From: Chara braunii
Taxonomy: Eukaryota; Streptophyta; Charophyceae; Charales; Characeae
DNA: 61,693 nucleotides
Assembly (NCBI GenBank): GCA_003427395.1
Contig: BFEA01000006.1
Coordinates: forward strand, 7,077,290 to 7,138,982
Reading direction: 5' to 3'
Positions within the stretch are counted from its first letter, which is position 1. Every line of letters begins with the position of its first letter. The notes below the pieces were generated by a model. The model was not told the DNA's origin. It did not search any database and saw nothing but the letters and a program-made list of their open reading frames with translations. The translations under genes were made by a program, and so were the position numbers. Positions 1-11,074 of this stretch are shown here, one piece after another.

Positions 1-100
1 CACTTGGCCTTTTTGAAGGGGAAAAAAGAGTTCGCTCAGCCACCTTTGCAACCCGTTCAAATGTTTGATATGCTTGTCATTTTCGGGGTGGGTGGTAAAC

Positions 101-147
101 TTTGGGCATGAGTACGGTTGGGCATGAGTATGGTTGGGCATGGGTGG
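101..147 (+). repeat. 16-bp minisatellite, about 2.9 copies
   Basis: The unit GTTGGGCATGAGTATG occurs at 101-116, 117-132 and 133-147 with one or two changes per copy. The surrounding 60-400 region is rich in GGGTGNGG words, so this is part of a G/T-rich low-complexity tract. Confidence 0.8.
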
Positions 148-916
148 ATGAAGATTGGTCGTGGGTGCAGGCGGATGCGGGTGGAGAAAATTTAGGCCTG
201 GGTGTGGCTGGGTCGGAGAAAGGATTCTATTGCAGATGCTGGGTGAACTGGACACGCTTACAAAAAGAAATTAATTAGCTCGGGTGGGGTGGGTCTGTGT
301 GAAGGAAAAAAAAATGACGTGGGTGGCACTGGGTGCGGGTACACATGATATATCAAGGCTTGGATTGGGTAGGATTTGGGTGGGAGGAAAATTTTGTTTG
401 GCGACCTCTGATCTGGACTCAAACTCGGGTCTGTATTTCAACAGTTCATGGGTGTACCAACTGAGCTCATTTCTTATGTCTGCCTCACTCGTATGCAGAA
501 TACGTTGTCATCAAGAAATCATATGCCCTCTGGACGGTAGTTGCTTGTTTTTGCTCTTATTTCCCCAGATGAGGTGTGAACGTGCAAGTGAAAAAGCTGG
601 AAGCGAAAAAGTCGTAGGTGAAAAAGCATTAGTTGAAAAAGCCTGACGAAGCTGACATCCTTCAGAGACAGAACCTAGCGAGAAGAGCATTGAGAGGACC
701 GCAAAGTGAGTAAGGAGGTGTGCAGAATGAGTTCAGAAGTTAGGATGACCAGTCTACTCCCTGGTGGACTCTGTTTAGAGGTACCTTATCCGGCCCTCAA
801 CCTACACAGCCGTATAGAAAAGAAGGGGAAGGAAAAAAAGAAGAAAAAGCTGAAGGCACAGGTTGCTCAAGCTGGAAGACCTGCATGGGGACAGAATTCA
901 CACACTTGACAGCATG

Positions 917-955
<39 letters not shown>
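917..955. repeat. (GA)n microsatellite
   Basis: An almost perfect GA dinucleotide run interrupted once by AAAG. It is one of several AG/CT runs in the window (1590, 3420 and 21181). Confidence 0.95.
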
Positions 956-959
<4 letters not shown>

Positions 960-1221
960 CAGAATACTGTTCTTTTGGAGAATCTCTATCTCCCTTTGTG
1001 TGTCCTTTCTTGTGACTGTGCCTTGGCTGGGCAAGTGGTCAGGTGAAATTTGCCACATGGGGAGTCCTCTGCTGACCCCCGGCCATCGTTTGTTGTATGC
1101 CAGACGTACAGTATACGGATGTCAAGCATTCTCCTATTTTCCGAGGGAAGAGGATTCTGTTTGTGTTTGTTATGAGATTGCTGGACGCTGACAGAAGCTA
1201 CATTGGCAATTGTCTCTCCAG

Positions 1222-1426
1222 AGCACAAGGTGATGGAGCAAGCAGTGGCAGAGGTGGAGGAGGGGGAGGAGGAGGTGGGGGGCTCTCAGCTAGCGAGCGG
1301 CTTTTGTCAACCTTGCTGACGGAAATGGATGGATTAGAGCTGGCGCACGGTGTGCTTGTCCTTGGTGCCACGAGCAGGCCTCAGATTATTGACAGCGCTC
1401 TCCTACGGCCTGGGCGCTTTGATATG
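1222..1426 (+). CDS. AFG2: AFG2/SPATA5/CIP111-type AAA+ ATPase, penultimate exon
   Basis: The translation reads from a Gly-rich loop (about eleven glycines) into [16 protein letters not shown], then the ATSRP sensor-1 region and [10 protein letters not shown], the second region of homology of an AAA module with its arginine finger. This matches the second (D2) module of the AFG2/SPATA5/plant CIP111 branch. In other organisms these proteins act as hexameric unfoldases, for example in pre-60S ribosome maturation; that role is family knowledge. The 5' edge is set by a pyrimidine-rich acceptor (TGTCTCTCCAG, ending 1221). The 3' edge is ATG|GTTGGT at 1426/1427, phase 0, which joins cleanly to the exon at 20721. 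Walker A and B must lie upstream of the window. The loop before SERLL is usually short in this family; here it carries the polyglycine run. The residue after GRFD is Met, where many homologues have Arg or Gln. Confidence 0.85.
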
Positions 1427-1587
1427 GTTGGTTGATTCTAAATTCTATACTTTTCTTCTTGTGATAAAGCTGGCTGTGTGCTTTCCCACATCCACAATCT
1501 AGTTGTGTGAAATATTGCTTTGCTGTTGCATCTGTTGTCTGAGGCGCGGGTGATTTGCACAGCGTAGACAGCCATACTAGCACTATG

Positions 1588-4017
<2,430 letters not shown>

Positions 4018-4031
4018 CTCCCCCCCTTGAA
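4018..4031 (-). promoter_or_regulatory. Putative polypurine tract and 3' LTR start
   Basis: On the minus strand CTTCAAGGGGGGAG is followed directly by TGTGTGG. A purine run followed by TG is the expected plus-strand primer site and LTR 5' end. It lies 8 bp past the stop codon of the pol C-terminus at 4039, as is usual in chromoviruses. Confidence 0.6.
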
Positions 4032-4038
4032 GACCGAG

Positions 4039-4485
4039 CTAACTGCGAGGGCGAAGCTGTCTGTCCGATGTCCGTACAGGGCGGGCAAGTCGCTGTTTTT
4101 CGTAATGCGCGAAGATGAGGGGTGTTGTCGCCTTCAGGTCAGCTCTTGAAATCCAGCGTGTGTCATTCGGATCGAATTGCTTAAATGTAACTTTGTACTG
4201 CATAGGCTTGTTGCCATGCTTGCAATGCGTGAGGACGCGGTCGACCTCCTGATGACCATCCATTGAAGGAGGGTCTTGTGACCGTCTGCCCGGGAAATCC
4301 ACTGCGGAGGCTGGAGTGTAAACCGCCAGCTTTGAAGCGTGAAAGATCGGGTGGACCGTCAAATGCGGGGGGATCTCAATGATGAAAGATGGACCCGTGG
4401 GGTCGTCGCCAGCTGCTGAAGTGACCATCCATGGTCCAAGGAAAAAGTTCAGACTAAAGCGAGGTCTCCTCTTCGTGGATGGCAA
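4039..4485 (-). pseudogene. Gypsy integrase C-terminus with chromodomain-like tail
   Basis: The translation contains FFLGPWMVTSAAGDD, then IEIPPHLTVHPIFHASKL, the conserved end of the Ty3/gypsy integrase C-terminal domain. After that comes EVDRVLTHCK...YKVTFKQFDPNDTRWISRADL, which has the spacing of a chromodomain (V.RVL..K...YLVKWKG....TWE). Chromoviral chromodomains target insertion to particular chromatin. Here the expected WKG is replaced by FKQ and one aromatic-cage residue appears altered, so binding may be atypical. The catalytic core that should precede it is missing; upstream sequence is an unrelated, opposite-strand integrase fragment. Confidence 0.75.
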
Positions 4486-4602
4486 GGGAGGACTGCCTCC
4501 ACTAAGAGTGGTCTGTGGTAAAGAGAGACAGATGGAGATAATTGGTGCTCTACATGAGGGGGTTGCAGGTGGCCACAGAGCTGTTGAGGCAACCTACCCA
4601 AT
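4461..4602 (+). pseudogene. Opposite-strand gypsy integrase zinc-binding fragment
   Basis: On the plus strand, RGLLFVDGKGGLPPLRVVCG runs into KERQMEIIGALHEGVAGGHR and AVEATYP. This is the RNase H to integrase linker and the first half (the two His of H-H-C-C) of an integrase zinc-binding domain. It closely resembles the corresponding part of the + strand gypsy element at 42350. It ends abruptly near 4602, where minus-strand gypsy sequence begins, so it is a short insert or recombination patch within the minus-strand element. Confidence 0.7.
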
Positions 4603-4785
4603 CAACAGACTCTTAATCTCTTCCTTATGAGGAATACACAATCTTTGTTCGGTTTGGTCAATCAAGAACAACAACCCATCAGTCAGTCTATAATTGGGTA
4701 GTTGGGATGGATCTCGTACAAGGATATCCATGATTGGTTTCGAGATAGGATCAGTAGCATATCCTTGGCGAATCTGGTTTTTCAA
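4594..4785 (-). pseudogene. Gypsy integrase N-terminal linker fragment
   Basis: The translation YRLTDGLLFLIDQTEQRLCIPHKEEIKSLLIG is the stretch between RNase H and the integrase HHCC zinc finger (consensus DGLLY...RLCVP......LL). It overlaps the end of the RNase H frame in another frame, so one indel separates them. It is cut off at about 4600 by the opposite-strand fragment, before the zinc finger itself. Confidence 0.75.
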
Positions 4786-6134
4786 ATTTTCAGGTCATTC
4801 CCGACATCCAAGTAAGAAACAATTACGCCAAAGAAATCACTGCGTGGGGACAAAGCATCTGCAACTACATTAGATTTACCTTTGATAGTCTTGAGTACAA
4901 AGTCAAAGGTGTCAATGAATGCAGACCGTCTTACCAACTTGTCAGAGAGTCTAGACTGTGTATTTTTCCTCTTTCGGGTCGAGTGGTCTGAGTACACAGT
5001 GAAGTGTCTCCCTAAGAGGTAGTGCCTCCATGTGTCCAACGCACAGACTAAGGCATAGAGTTCTCTTTCATACGTGGAGCTGGTGACTTTGTCAGACGAC
5101 AATCGTTTGGACATAAATTTTATGGGCCTATAGCCCTTGCCGTCATCTTGTTGGAGAACAGCGCCAATCCCATCCTGACTTGCGTCAGTGGCGACAATGA
5201 AAAGCAAAGACGGGTCAGCAATCTTAAGGACAGGGTAGTGAGTCAGTGCATACTTCAATTTCCGAAGGGAAGGCTCACAGTCCTTATCCAACAACCAGAT
5301 AGTTTCTTTCTTTAACAATCTTCGCATTGGTGCAACAATCAGTGAGAAGTTTCTGACAAACTTCCTATAATAACTAGCTAGACCAAGGAAAGATCGCAGT
5401 TCAGTAATAGACTTAGGTTGTGGCCAATCTCTAATTGCTGATATTTTTTTCTCTTTCGGACTTAGACCTTCGTTTACTATGTGTCCCAGGTATGACACTT
5501 TGGACTTAGCAAACTCAGACTTCTTTGAGTTGATTTTAAAGTTGCCCTCAGGCAACTTCCCTAACACCAGACGAAGGTGCTTTTCATGATCCTCTAGTGT
5601 TTTGTTGTACACTAGAATATCATCGAGATAGACAATGGCAAAGTCATCCAACCATTGACGTAACAAGTAATTCATTGACCTCTGAAAAGTGGCAGTGGCA
5701 TTCGTTAATCCGAAAGGCATTACCACGAACTCATAGTGGCCATACCTGGTCTGGAAAGCGGTCTTATGCAAATCGAAGGGTTCCTCCTCGATCTGGTGAT
5801 ACCCAGATTTCAAGTCGATCTTGCTAAAGTACCTGCATCCCTGTAACTGGTAAAGTAAGCCGTCAATGCGAGGAAGCGGTTTAACATTCTTAACAGTGAC
5901 GACATTCAACCCTCTATAGTCTATATAGAGACGTAACTCACCTTCCTTCCTAGGTACAAACAAGACAGGAGCACCATAAGGAGAGGAGCTAGGGCGAATC
6001 CATCCTTTTTCTGTAAGGTTTTGCAGTTGTTTCCTTAATTCCTCAAGTTCCCTAGCAAACATTCGGTAGATAGGGCCGTTTGGGAATCTTACTACCAAGA
6101 ATAATTTCAATGGTGTGCTTAATTGCACACTCAA
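4782..6134 (-). pseudogene. Ty3/gypsy reverse transcriptase and RNase H
   Basis: This is a 450-residue uninterrupted frame. Visible RT motifs in order are YIDYRGLNVVTVKNVKPLPR, FSKIDLKSGYHQI, TAFQTRYGHYEFVVMPFGL, and the catalytic box YLDDILVY (the YxDD aspartates). These are followed by YLGHIVNEGLSP and LRSFLGLASYYRKFVRNFS. The RNase H domain follows with ATDASQDGIGAVLQQ (first catalytic Asp), STYERELYALV (Glu) and FTVYSDH (second Asp). The enzyme copies element RNA into DNA and removes the template. Catalytic residues are kept, so decay is recent relative to the rest. It is joined to the protease frame by a frameshift near 6085. Confidence 0.93.
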
Positions 6135-6936
6135 CTATTCCTGTTGGTTCAGTGAGTAATTCTTTATACTCGTTTAAGAGTTTTTCAATCGAAGGAGAAT
6201 AGAAAGTAGAAGACTCACCTGCTTTGTTTACTAAGACCATTATTACTTCCTGTTCCAGCCTTTTCTTTGAAACCATCGATCGAAATGCTGGATAACTCGT
6301 ACAACAGAAAGACAGACTAGAGTTAGAGCCAAACTTATGGTACAATTTGAGAGGTTTCAATTCAGAGTGTGCATCCCGCAGTTGCACTACCTTTTCCTTG
6401 AACTTGATTTCTGGGTTGGCTTCCTCATGCCAGTCCATTTCCAGAATCAAGTCAAAGGGTAAATTCTTCTCTACAAGGAAGGATACCTCGTGAAAAATTT
6501 TCTTCCCTCCCTTGGTCCGAAATCGACATTTGACACGATCAACACATTGCGAGATAGTGATCATGCGTTTGTCAGCGAGAATAAACGTGATAGTTCGAGA
6601 CATATCTTTTACCTTCATTCCGAGATGCAACTTGCAAATTGCCTTCTCAGATATGTAGGATCGCGTTGATCCTGAGTCCAACAGTGCACCTACACGTGTA
6701 TGTGCAATCTCTACATCCGCGAGTAGTAGGTCACCCTTAGACTTCGATTTCTTAGCCCACGAGCTTCGTAATGCTAGCAACTCGTTACCAAGCTCGTCAA
6801 GAGAGTCATCCAGAGAGACAGTACATAAGAAAGGTTCAGGGTGTTCCGGACGATGAGCCGAAGAAGAACCATCCTCTGCCATGCAAGTAAAAGGGTTAGA
6901 AGGGTTAGTAGGCGCCTTACCTTCATCTTGATCCAA
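6052..6936 (-). pseudogene. Gypsy aspartic protease region
   Basis: Residues about 76-95 read VGALLDSGSTRSYISEKAI, the retropepsin D-S/T-G active-site motif (here DSG), followed by the DLILEMDWH motif (consensus DVILGMDWL) about 95 residues later. The protease cuts the Gag-Pol polyprotein. The last residues, KIPKRPY, correspond to the segment that enters the RT domain; the frame then stops and RT continues in another frame. Confidence 0.88.
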
Positions 6937-6999
6937 AACCTTAGACTCAGTAGGAGCAGATGCTACTCCAACTGGCGGCTCACTTTTGGGTTACGGATA

Positions 7000-8260
7000 A
7001 GTGGGCACCATGCAATCACATGCTATGGGGTACCACACTTCAGACATTGTGCATTATCCATTCTTTCCTGACTCGTTTCCTGTGACAGGCCCATCTTTTC
7101 CCATGGTCTCCCCGCCGCAATCCCGGGATGCTCTGGGAACGAGCGTGGCTTCTTCTTCTTTACTGGCGGTCGATGTCCTCCCTTGTTGACCACAACAGCA
7201 GTGACTTCCCCCTTCCCGAAATCACTGTTGCTCGCCACACCCTCGGCCTCCAATGGCCACTTCTCCATAGTATCGTCATCAAAGACGACGAGGGTGTGGT
7301 CCTGGCGCTTTTGGCGCCAAAGTATCTGCTTTCCTGCAGTTGCACCACCACCAAACTTGACAACAGATGTATAGGAGTTCTTAACTTGCGAGGTGCAGAG
7401 CCAGATCACGAAACTGCCTATAATTGTATGTACCAGATTTTGATTCTGCCACGAGTTGTCCACGAATGGGTTCGGGCAGAGCGCGGGAATAGATATACAA
7501 GACTTGGTTGTCTTGCAGGTTCAGTCCTGGAACCTGCAACAACCGATCAACTTCCCGAGACAAAGCTTCTTCCGAGGTCCAATGTTTTTGACCAATGGTA
7601 GTGAGCTGGTCAAAGGCCTTGTCGACTGTTGTCTTATCCAAGAAGTGTTCCTTGATCTTGCCAAGGAATTGCTTCAGATTCAAGGTTGCTGCCCACTCCC
7701 CAATGTCATCGAACTCCATTGCGTTGGCTTTGGCCAATACCCATTCCTTAGCTTCCCCCCCCAAGACAAGAAGTAGAGAAAGCAACCTCGGATTCGGGTT
7801 CAACAGGGGCCGTTCCACAATATGTTTGTATTTCAGCAATCCACAACAACAGATTCTCATATTTGTTGCAGAACGTGAAAGGCAGTTTCATCTTTACCTT
7901 TTCTTTTTTTTTTGGTTTCTCCGGATCCGCATTTACCTTGACCGGCGACTTCCGGGAATCGGGAGACTTAGGAGGTGGAGAGGGAGGAGGAGAGCTCGGT
8001 GGAGAAGACGGCGTACTGGGAGGTCCTCCTCCATTAGACGACTTCTGATCTTTAGGAACAACGGACTTCATTGCGCCACTCATCAATTTCTTCTCTTCTT
8101 TCTTATCTTCCTTACCTTCTTTTAATTTACCTTCTACTGGATTCTTCCCTTTCACAATATTTGTGACAGTTCGTAATCCTACAACAATCTCGTCTAACTG
8201 ATTTTGTTGTCTCTCAATTTTTTCTTCCAAGAAGGTAAGGTAAGTCATGATGTGATACAA
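7000..8260 (-). pseudogene. Gypsy Gag capsid and zinc knuckle
   Basis: Several overlapping frames give a Pro/Ser/Lys-rich linker (7900-8050), then the capsid-like domain: KLPFTFCNKYENLLLWIAEI, GGEAKEWVLAKA, LNLKQFLGKIKEHFLD and LTTIGQKHWTSEEALSREVD, typical of Ty3/gypsy retrotransposon Gag. At the C-terminus QCLKCGTP-stop-HVIAWCPL is a CX2CX4HX4C zinc knuckle (RNA packaging) whose residue before His is replaced by TAG. Frameshifts lie near 7760 and 7385. Gag would form the virus-like particle. Confidence 0.85.
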
Positions 8261-8268
8261 CGTTTGTG

Positions 8269-8799
8269 TTATGTCCGTTTGTTCCTTACCTTTCCCATTA
8301 CTTGTCTGATTTCCTTTACCTTTTGTTCTCGTCTCAGTTCCTGTTCGTGTTTCCGGGCTAATTTTTCTTTCATCCTTTCTTCTGCAGCCAACGTCTCTCT
8401 TAATTGCTGGATGTTCGCGTCAATCGTAGCCTCGGTCACTTCTGGTCTGATTTCCGCTTTCCTAGACAACTCCATGACTTCTTCCAGCTGTTTGATAGCA
8501 AACTGGTCCAGCGCCTGTCGGCACTGGGCCATCATTTTAGACACTTCGGCCCCGGCAGCCACAACTTTCGCGACCATAATTGCTTGCTTCAAACAGTTCT
8601 CTACCGTCTGCAAATCAAACAGATTACGAACGTGCTGTTCGGCGTCCAGTCCGAACAGATGCAAATCATTCGATAGCTGGTTCCATAGAGCCAATAACTC
8701 TTGTTTCTTTGTCTCCGCCTGTTTCCTAGTCTGGGGATCGGAGGATCCTTTGCCCGCAAAGAACGTCATCAGGAAAAGAAGCAAGAGTATTTTCCACAT
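8269..8799 (-). pseudogene. Gag N-terminal coiled-coil segment with hydrophobic leader
   Basis: The 176-residue frame starts MWKILLLLFLMTFFAGKGSS, which looks like a signal peptide, followed by about 150 residues of Gln/Lys/Glu-rich helix likely to form coiled coils (AAEERMKEKLARKHEQELRRE). It sits directly upstream of the capsid frame and is probably the N-terminal part of the same Gag. A coiled-coil N-terminus is known for some Gags; a secretory-type leader is not usual. An intron or an upstream start could explain it. Confidence 0.55.
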
Positions 8800-9292
8800 G
8801 CTAAATATCTTGGACGTCAGGTTTGAGGAAATATTTGCAATAATGGAACAGAAAAATAAAGAGAAATAATAAAAAGGAACAAATCTCTACTTATATTAAT
8901 TGTTGTTTTTTTGTTTGTGTGATGACGTCCTATTCGAGAGTGTACAGGTACCACATCAGGCCCGTGTGATCAGATACAACACACAAGTAAGTACGCACAA
9001 CACCACAACACAGCAAACGACAAGGTAAGTATGCCAACAACAACAACAAACAATTTGTCAGCACTCTTCTTCTTTCAACTGAGTCAATCCAGGTCTCAAT
9101 TGCGATGATGCACCCTCCTTGACAGCTGGCACTACAGCTGTCTCGTCAATCATTCAATCAGTCGTACCACCGCCGTCTTTGGAGTGCTTCTCTTACTTGG
9201 CAGCCACTTGCCTGCCACGTGTCATCCCTGGAGTGCTAACATAGCAGATCCTGCCACATCAGCACTATTGTCCAGTCAATCAATAAAGGGAT

Positions 9293-10300
9293 GCCACGTC
9301 AGCAATTGTGTGCTCCGTCCTTTCCACGTGCCACTTCCACACGTCGTGTCGTGATACCGTCGCTGTTCCAGCCAATTGGACAATGCCACGTCAACCAATG
9401 GAGACTGATGCCACGTCAGCAGGAAGTCAACACCTCAAGAAGACAAGTGTGGTGACTTTTCCTCTGCCACGTCAGCAATCAGTCCTGACTTTCCCAAAGG
9501 CCACGTCACCAACAACCAGGTCTTCAGACGCGGCACATGATATGCCACGTCAGCAAGGGATCGTGATGCCGCTTCACTATCGCGATCCAGGCTGGCGTGC
9601 GGTAACTCTCAGTCGCGGTCCCTACTGCTACGTCAGCAGCCACGTCAGGATCTTCCCTCGCCAGTGAAGTCTCTACCACGTCAGCAACTCTGGCGGTCGT
9701 CGTCGATGTCAATCCCGGTTCTCATCACCTTCGGCACGCGCGCATCTTACCTGGCGCCAACTGGCGCGCGCGTGTGTGTCGTCGTCGTTGTCAGGAGTAT
9801 TGTTCCGATACCAAATTGCAATGAACCCAGATAGTGAAGACAGTTGTCAACAATGCAAGTCCAGATGAGTGTGAACCAGCTGATGATTATCAATAATCAT
9901 ATTCGTTTCCAGATAACCAGGAGAAAAGAAGACATACATAGACGAAGTAGGGGAAGATAGAACAATGCCCACTGCTTCTCCGGGCTCCCTCCACAATCAC
10001 CACCTCAATAATCAATGATCTGAACGAGTATCTGAAGTAACCTCAATGTGCCACGTGGCACCTCTAATCGGTCCCTCATCAGCGCTGGAATAATGCCGAC
10101 ATGAAGACAACCAGGTATGTATCCACGATCTCTCCACAGTCTTGATCTCCTTCTGAATGACGATAATTAGAACAACAACACAATTCACATTGCTTCGCCT
10201 CGTCAACCAGTAGTATACGTGGCAGCACTCGCATCAGCCACCAGTAGTACACGTGGAAGCAGCCACGTCAGCGACAGTGCATGGCAGCCGCCACGTCAGC
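9293..10300 (-). promoter_or_regulatory. Array of GCTGACGTGGC (bZIP-type) motifs
   Basis: Exact GCCACGTCAGC is seen at 9293, 9410, 9466, 9544, 10262 and 10290. Near-copies keeping ACGTCA lie at 9385, 9500, 9628, 9639 and 9675. In the direction of the gypsy element the word reads GCTGACGTGGC, whose TGACGTGG core is the C/G-box hybrid bound by plant bZIP factors. The location in the element's leader/LTR suggests an enhancer array, but this is inference. Confidence 0.55.
9802..9813 (-). promoter_or_regulatory. Putative primer-binding site
   Basis: The minus strand reads TGGTATCGGAAC, close to TGGTATCAGAGC, the usual primer-binding site pairing with initiator tRNA-Met in plant LTR elements. It is preceded by ATTGCA, a plausible LTR end, placing the 5' LTR at about 9818 and beyond. 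Confidence 0.45.
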
Positions 10301-10504
10301 ATGCCAAGAAGACAGGTGCAAGCCAGCCGTCATGCCGGACCAGCAGCGCGTCACCGTAGACACAATGCTATCACAGAGCCAGCGCTCAACCAGCTTTGCA
10401 GCGTCGAGCCAGAGTTGTCGTCAACGCGTGAAGACAGCATCGACGTAAGACAGAATGAATGTCAAAGCCAGGACAGTCAACGCTTATGTAGCGTTGACTC
10501 GGGG

Positions 10505-10516
10505 TCTGGGCCCCGG
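10505..10516 (+). repeat. Candidate target-site duplication of LINE-1, left copy
   Basis: TCTGGGCCCCGG occurs here, 4 bp before the poly(T), and again at 20314-20325. The word is palindromic and GC-rich, so chance is not excluded. Confidence 0.4.
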
Positions 10517-10520
10517 ATGC

Positions 10521-10544
10521 TTTTTTTTTTCTTTTTTTTTTTTT
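10521..10544 (-). other. Poly(A) tail of LINE-1
   Basis: A T-run with a single C on the plus strand marks the 3' end of the minus-strand LINE. The sequence just inside it (10545-10680) carries the conserved tail word TGCTGCTCCCCACCAATAGA on the minus strand. Confidence 0.85.
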
Positions 10545-10796
10545 AAACAAAACCCCCTTCGAGTGTTACTGGTGCTGGTGAGAGCAGACACCACGACCAC
10601 CTAAGGAGGGGCTCCATCTATTGGTGGGGAGCAGCACCTGCCGGAAAACGGGTCCAGCGTCCCATATACAGAAAGCTTTGAAGCTTTTTAGAAAAAGGTA
10701 GCGGGAGACTCCTGCCAGCATTGATTACTTTGGAATCCAGAGGATTGACTGAGCAGGAGTTTTGGAAAAGGAAGGAGAACCTCTTTGCCTTGAAAC

Positions 10797-11030
10797 GGGC
10801 GCCGAATAACTGCTGCTATAAACAAGTTCCTCCCTCCCCCCCTGTCACGCTCCCCACCCAGTCCCGACTACCAATCTCTAAATGTAAACCGTGAACATCA
10901 AAGGGACGAGACGGGCGCCAAATAACTGCTGCTGCAAACAAGTTCCTCCCTCCCCCCTGTCCCGCTCCCCACCCAGTCCCAACTACCAATCTCTAAATGT
11001 AAGCCTTGAACATCAAAGGGACCAGCTCTT
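10797..11030 (-). repeat. 116-bp tandem duplication in LINE-1 3' UTR
   Basis: Two copies (10797-10912 and 10913-about 11030) both run from GGGCGCC through CCCACCCAGTCCC to AACATCAAAGGGAC, with scattered differences. It lies between the ORF2 stop at 11075 and the poly(A). Confidence 0.85.
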
Positions 11031-11074
11031 GTTTGGACGATGCTCTATGAAGCCGTTGTATGCTCTATCCTCAT

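Larger units (their letters stand above)
1..1221. other. Intronic or upstream sequence, no recognised gene
   Basis: No recognisable coding region. It holds a small minisatellite (101-147) and a GA microsatellite (917-955). Because the first AAA+ exon seen begins only near 1222, after the Walker B motif, this stretch is probably intron of the same gene. The exons for the N-terminal domain, the first AAA module and Walker A/B of the second module must then lie to the left of the window. Open frames here have low-complexity translations and no family signal. Confidence 0.5.
4018..9818 (-). mobile_element. Decayed chromodomain Ty3/gypsy retrotransposon, internal region
   Basis: Read on the minus strand, the order is: putative primer-binding site, a 1-kb leader, gag (8799-7000), protease (6936-6052), reverse transcriptase and RNase H (6134-4782), the start of integrase (4785-4594), the integrase C-terminus with chromodomain-like end (4485-4039), and a polypurine tract (4018-4028). 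This is the gag-PR-RT-RH-IN order of the Ty3/gypsy (Metaviridae) chromovirus branch. At least five frameshifts or stops and loss of the integrase core make it non-autonomous. LTR limits are not established. Confidence 0.85.
8870..10516 (-). other. Gypsy leader and 5' LTR-like region
   Basis: Non-coding. On the minus strand it should contain the leader and the 5' LTR of the gypsy element. It holds a primer-binding-site-like motif (9802-9813) and a dispersed array of GCCACGTCAGC words (9230-10300). The right end is cut by the poly(A) of the LINE at 10521. Confidence 0.5.

Noticed and set aside
1000-1191. Frame with [14 protein letters not shown], faintly like the Walker B VFFDEID of the AAA+ gene
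   Set aside because: Only three or four residues match by position, both Walker B acidic residues are not present together, and a stop follows at once. Treated as chance.
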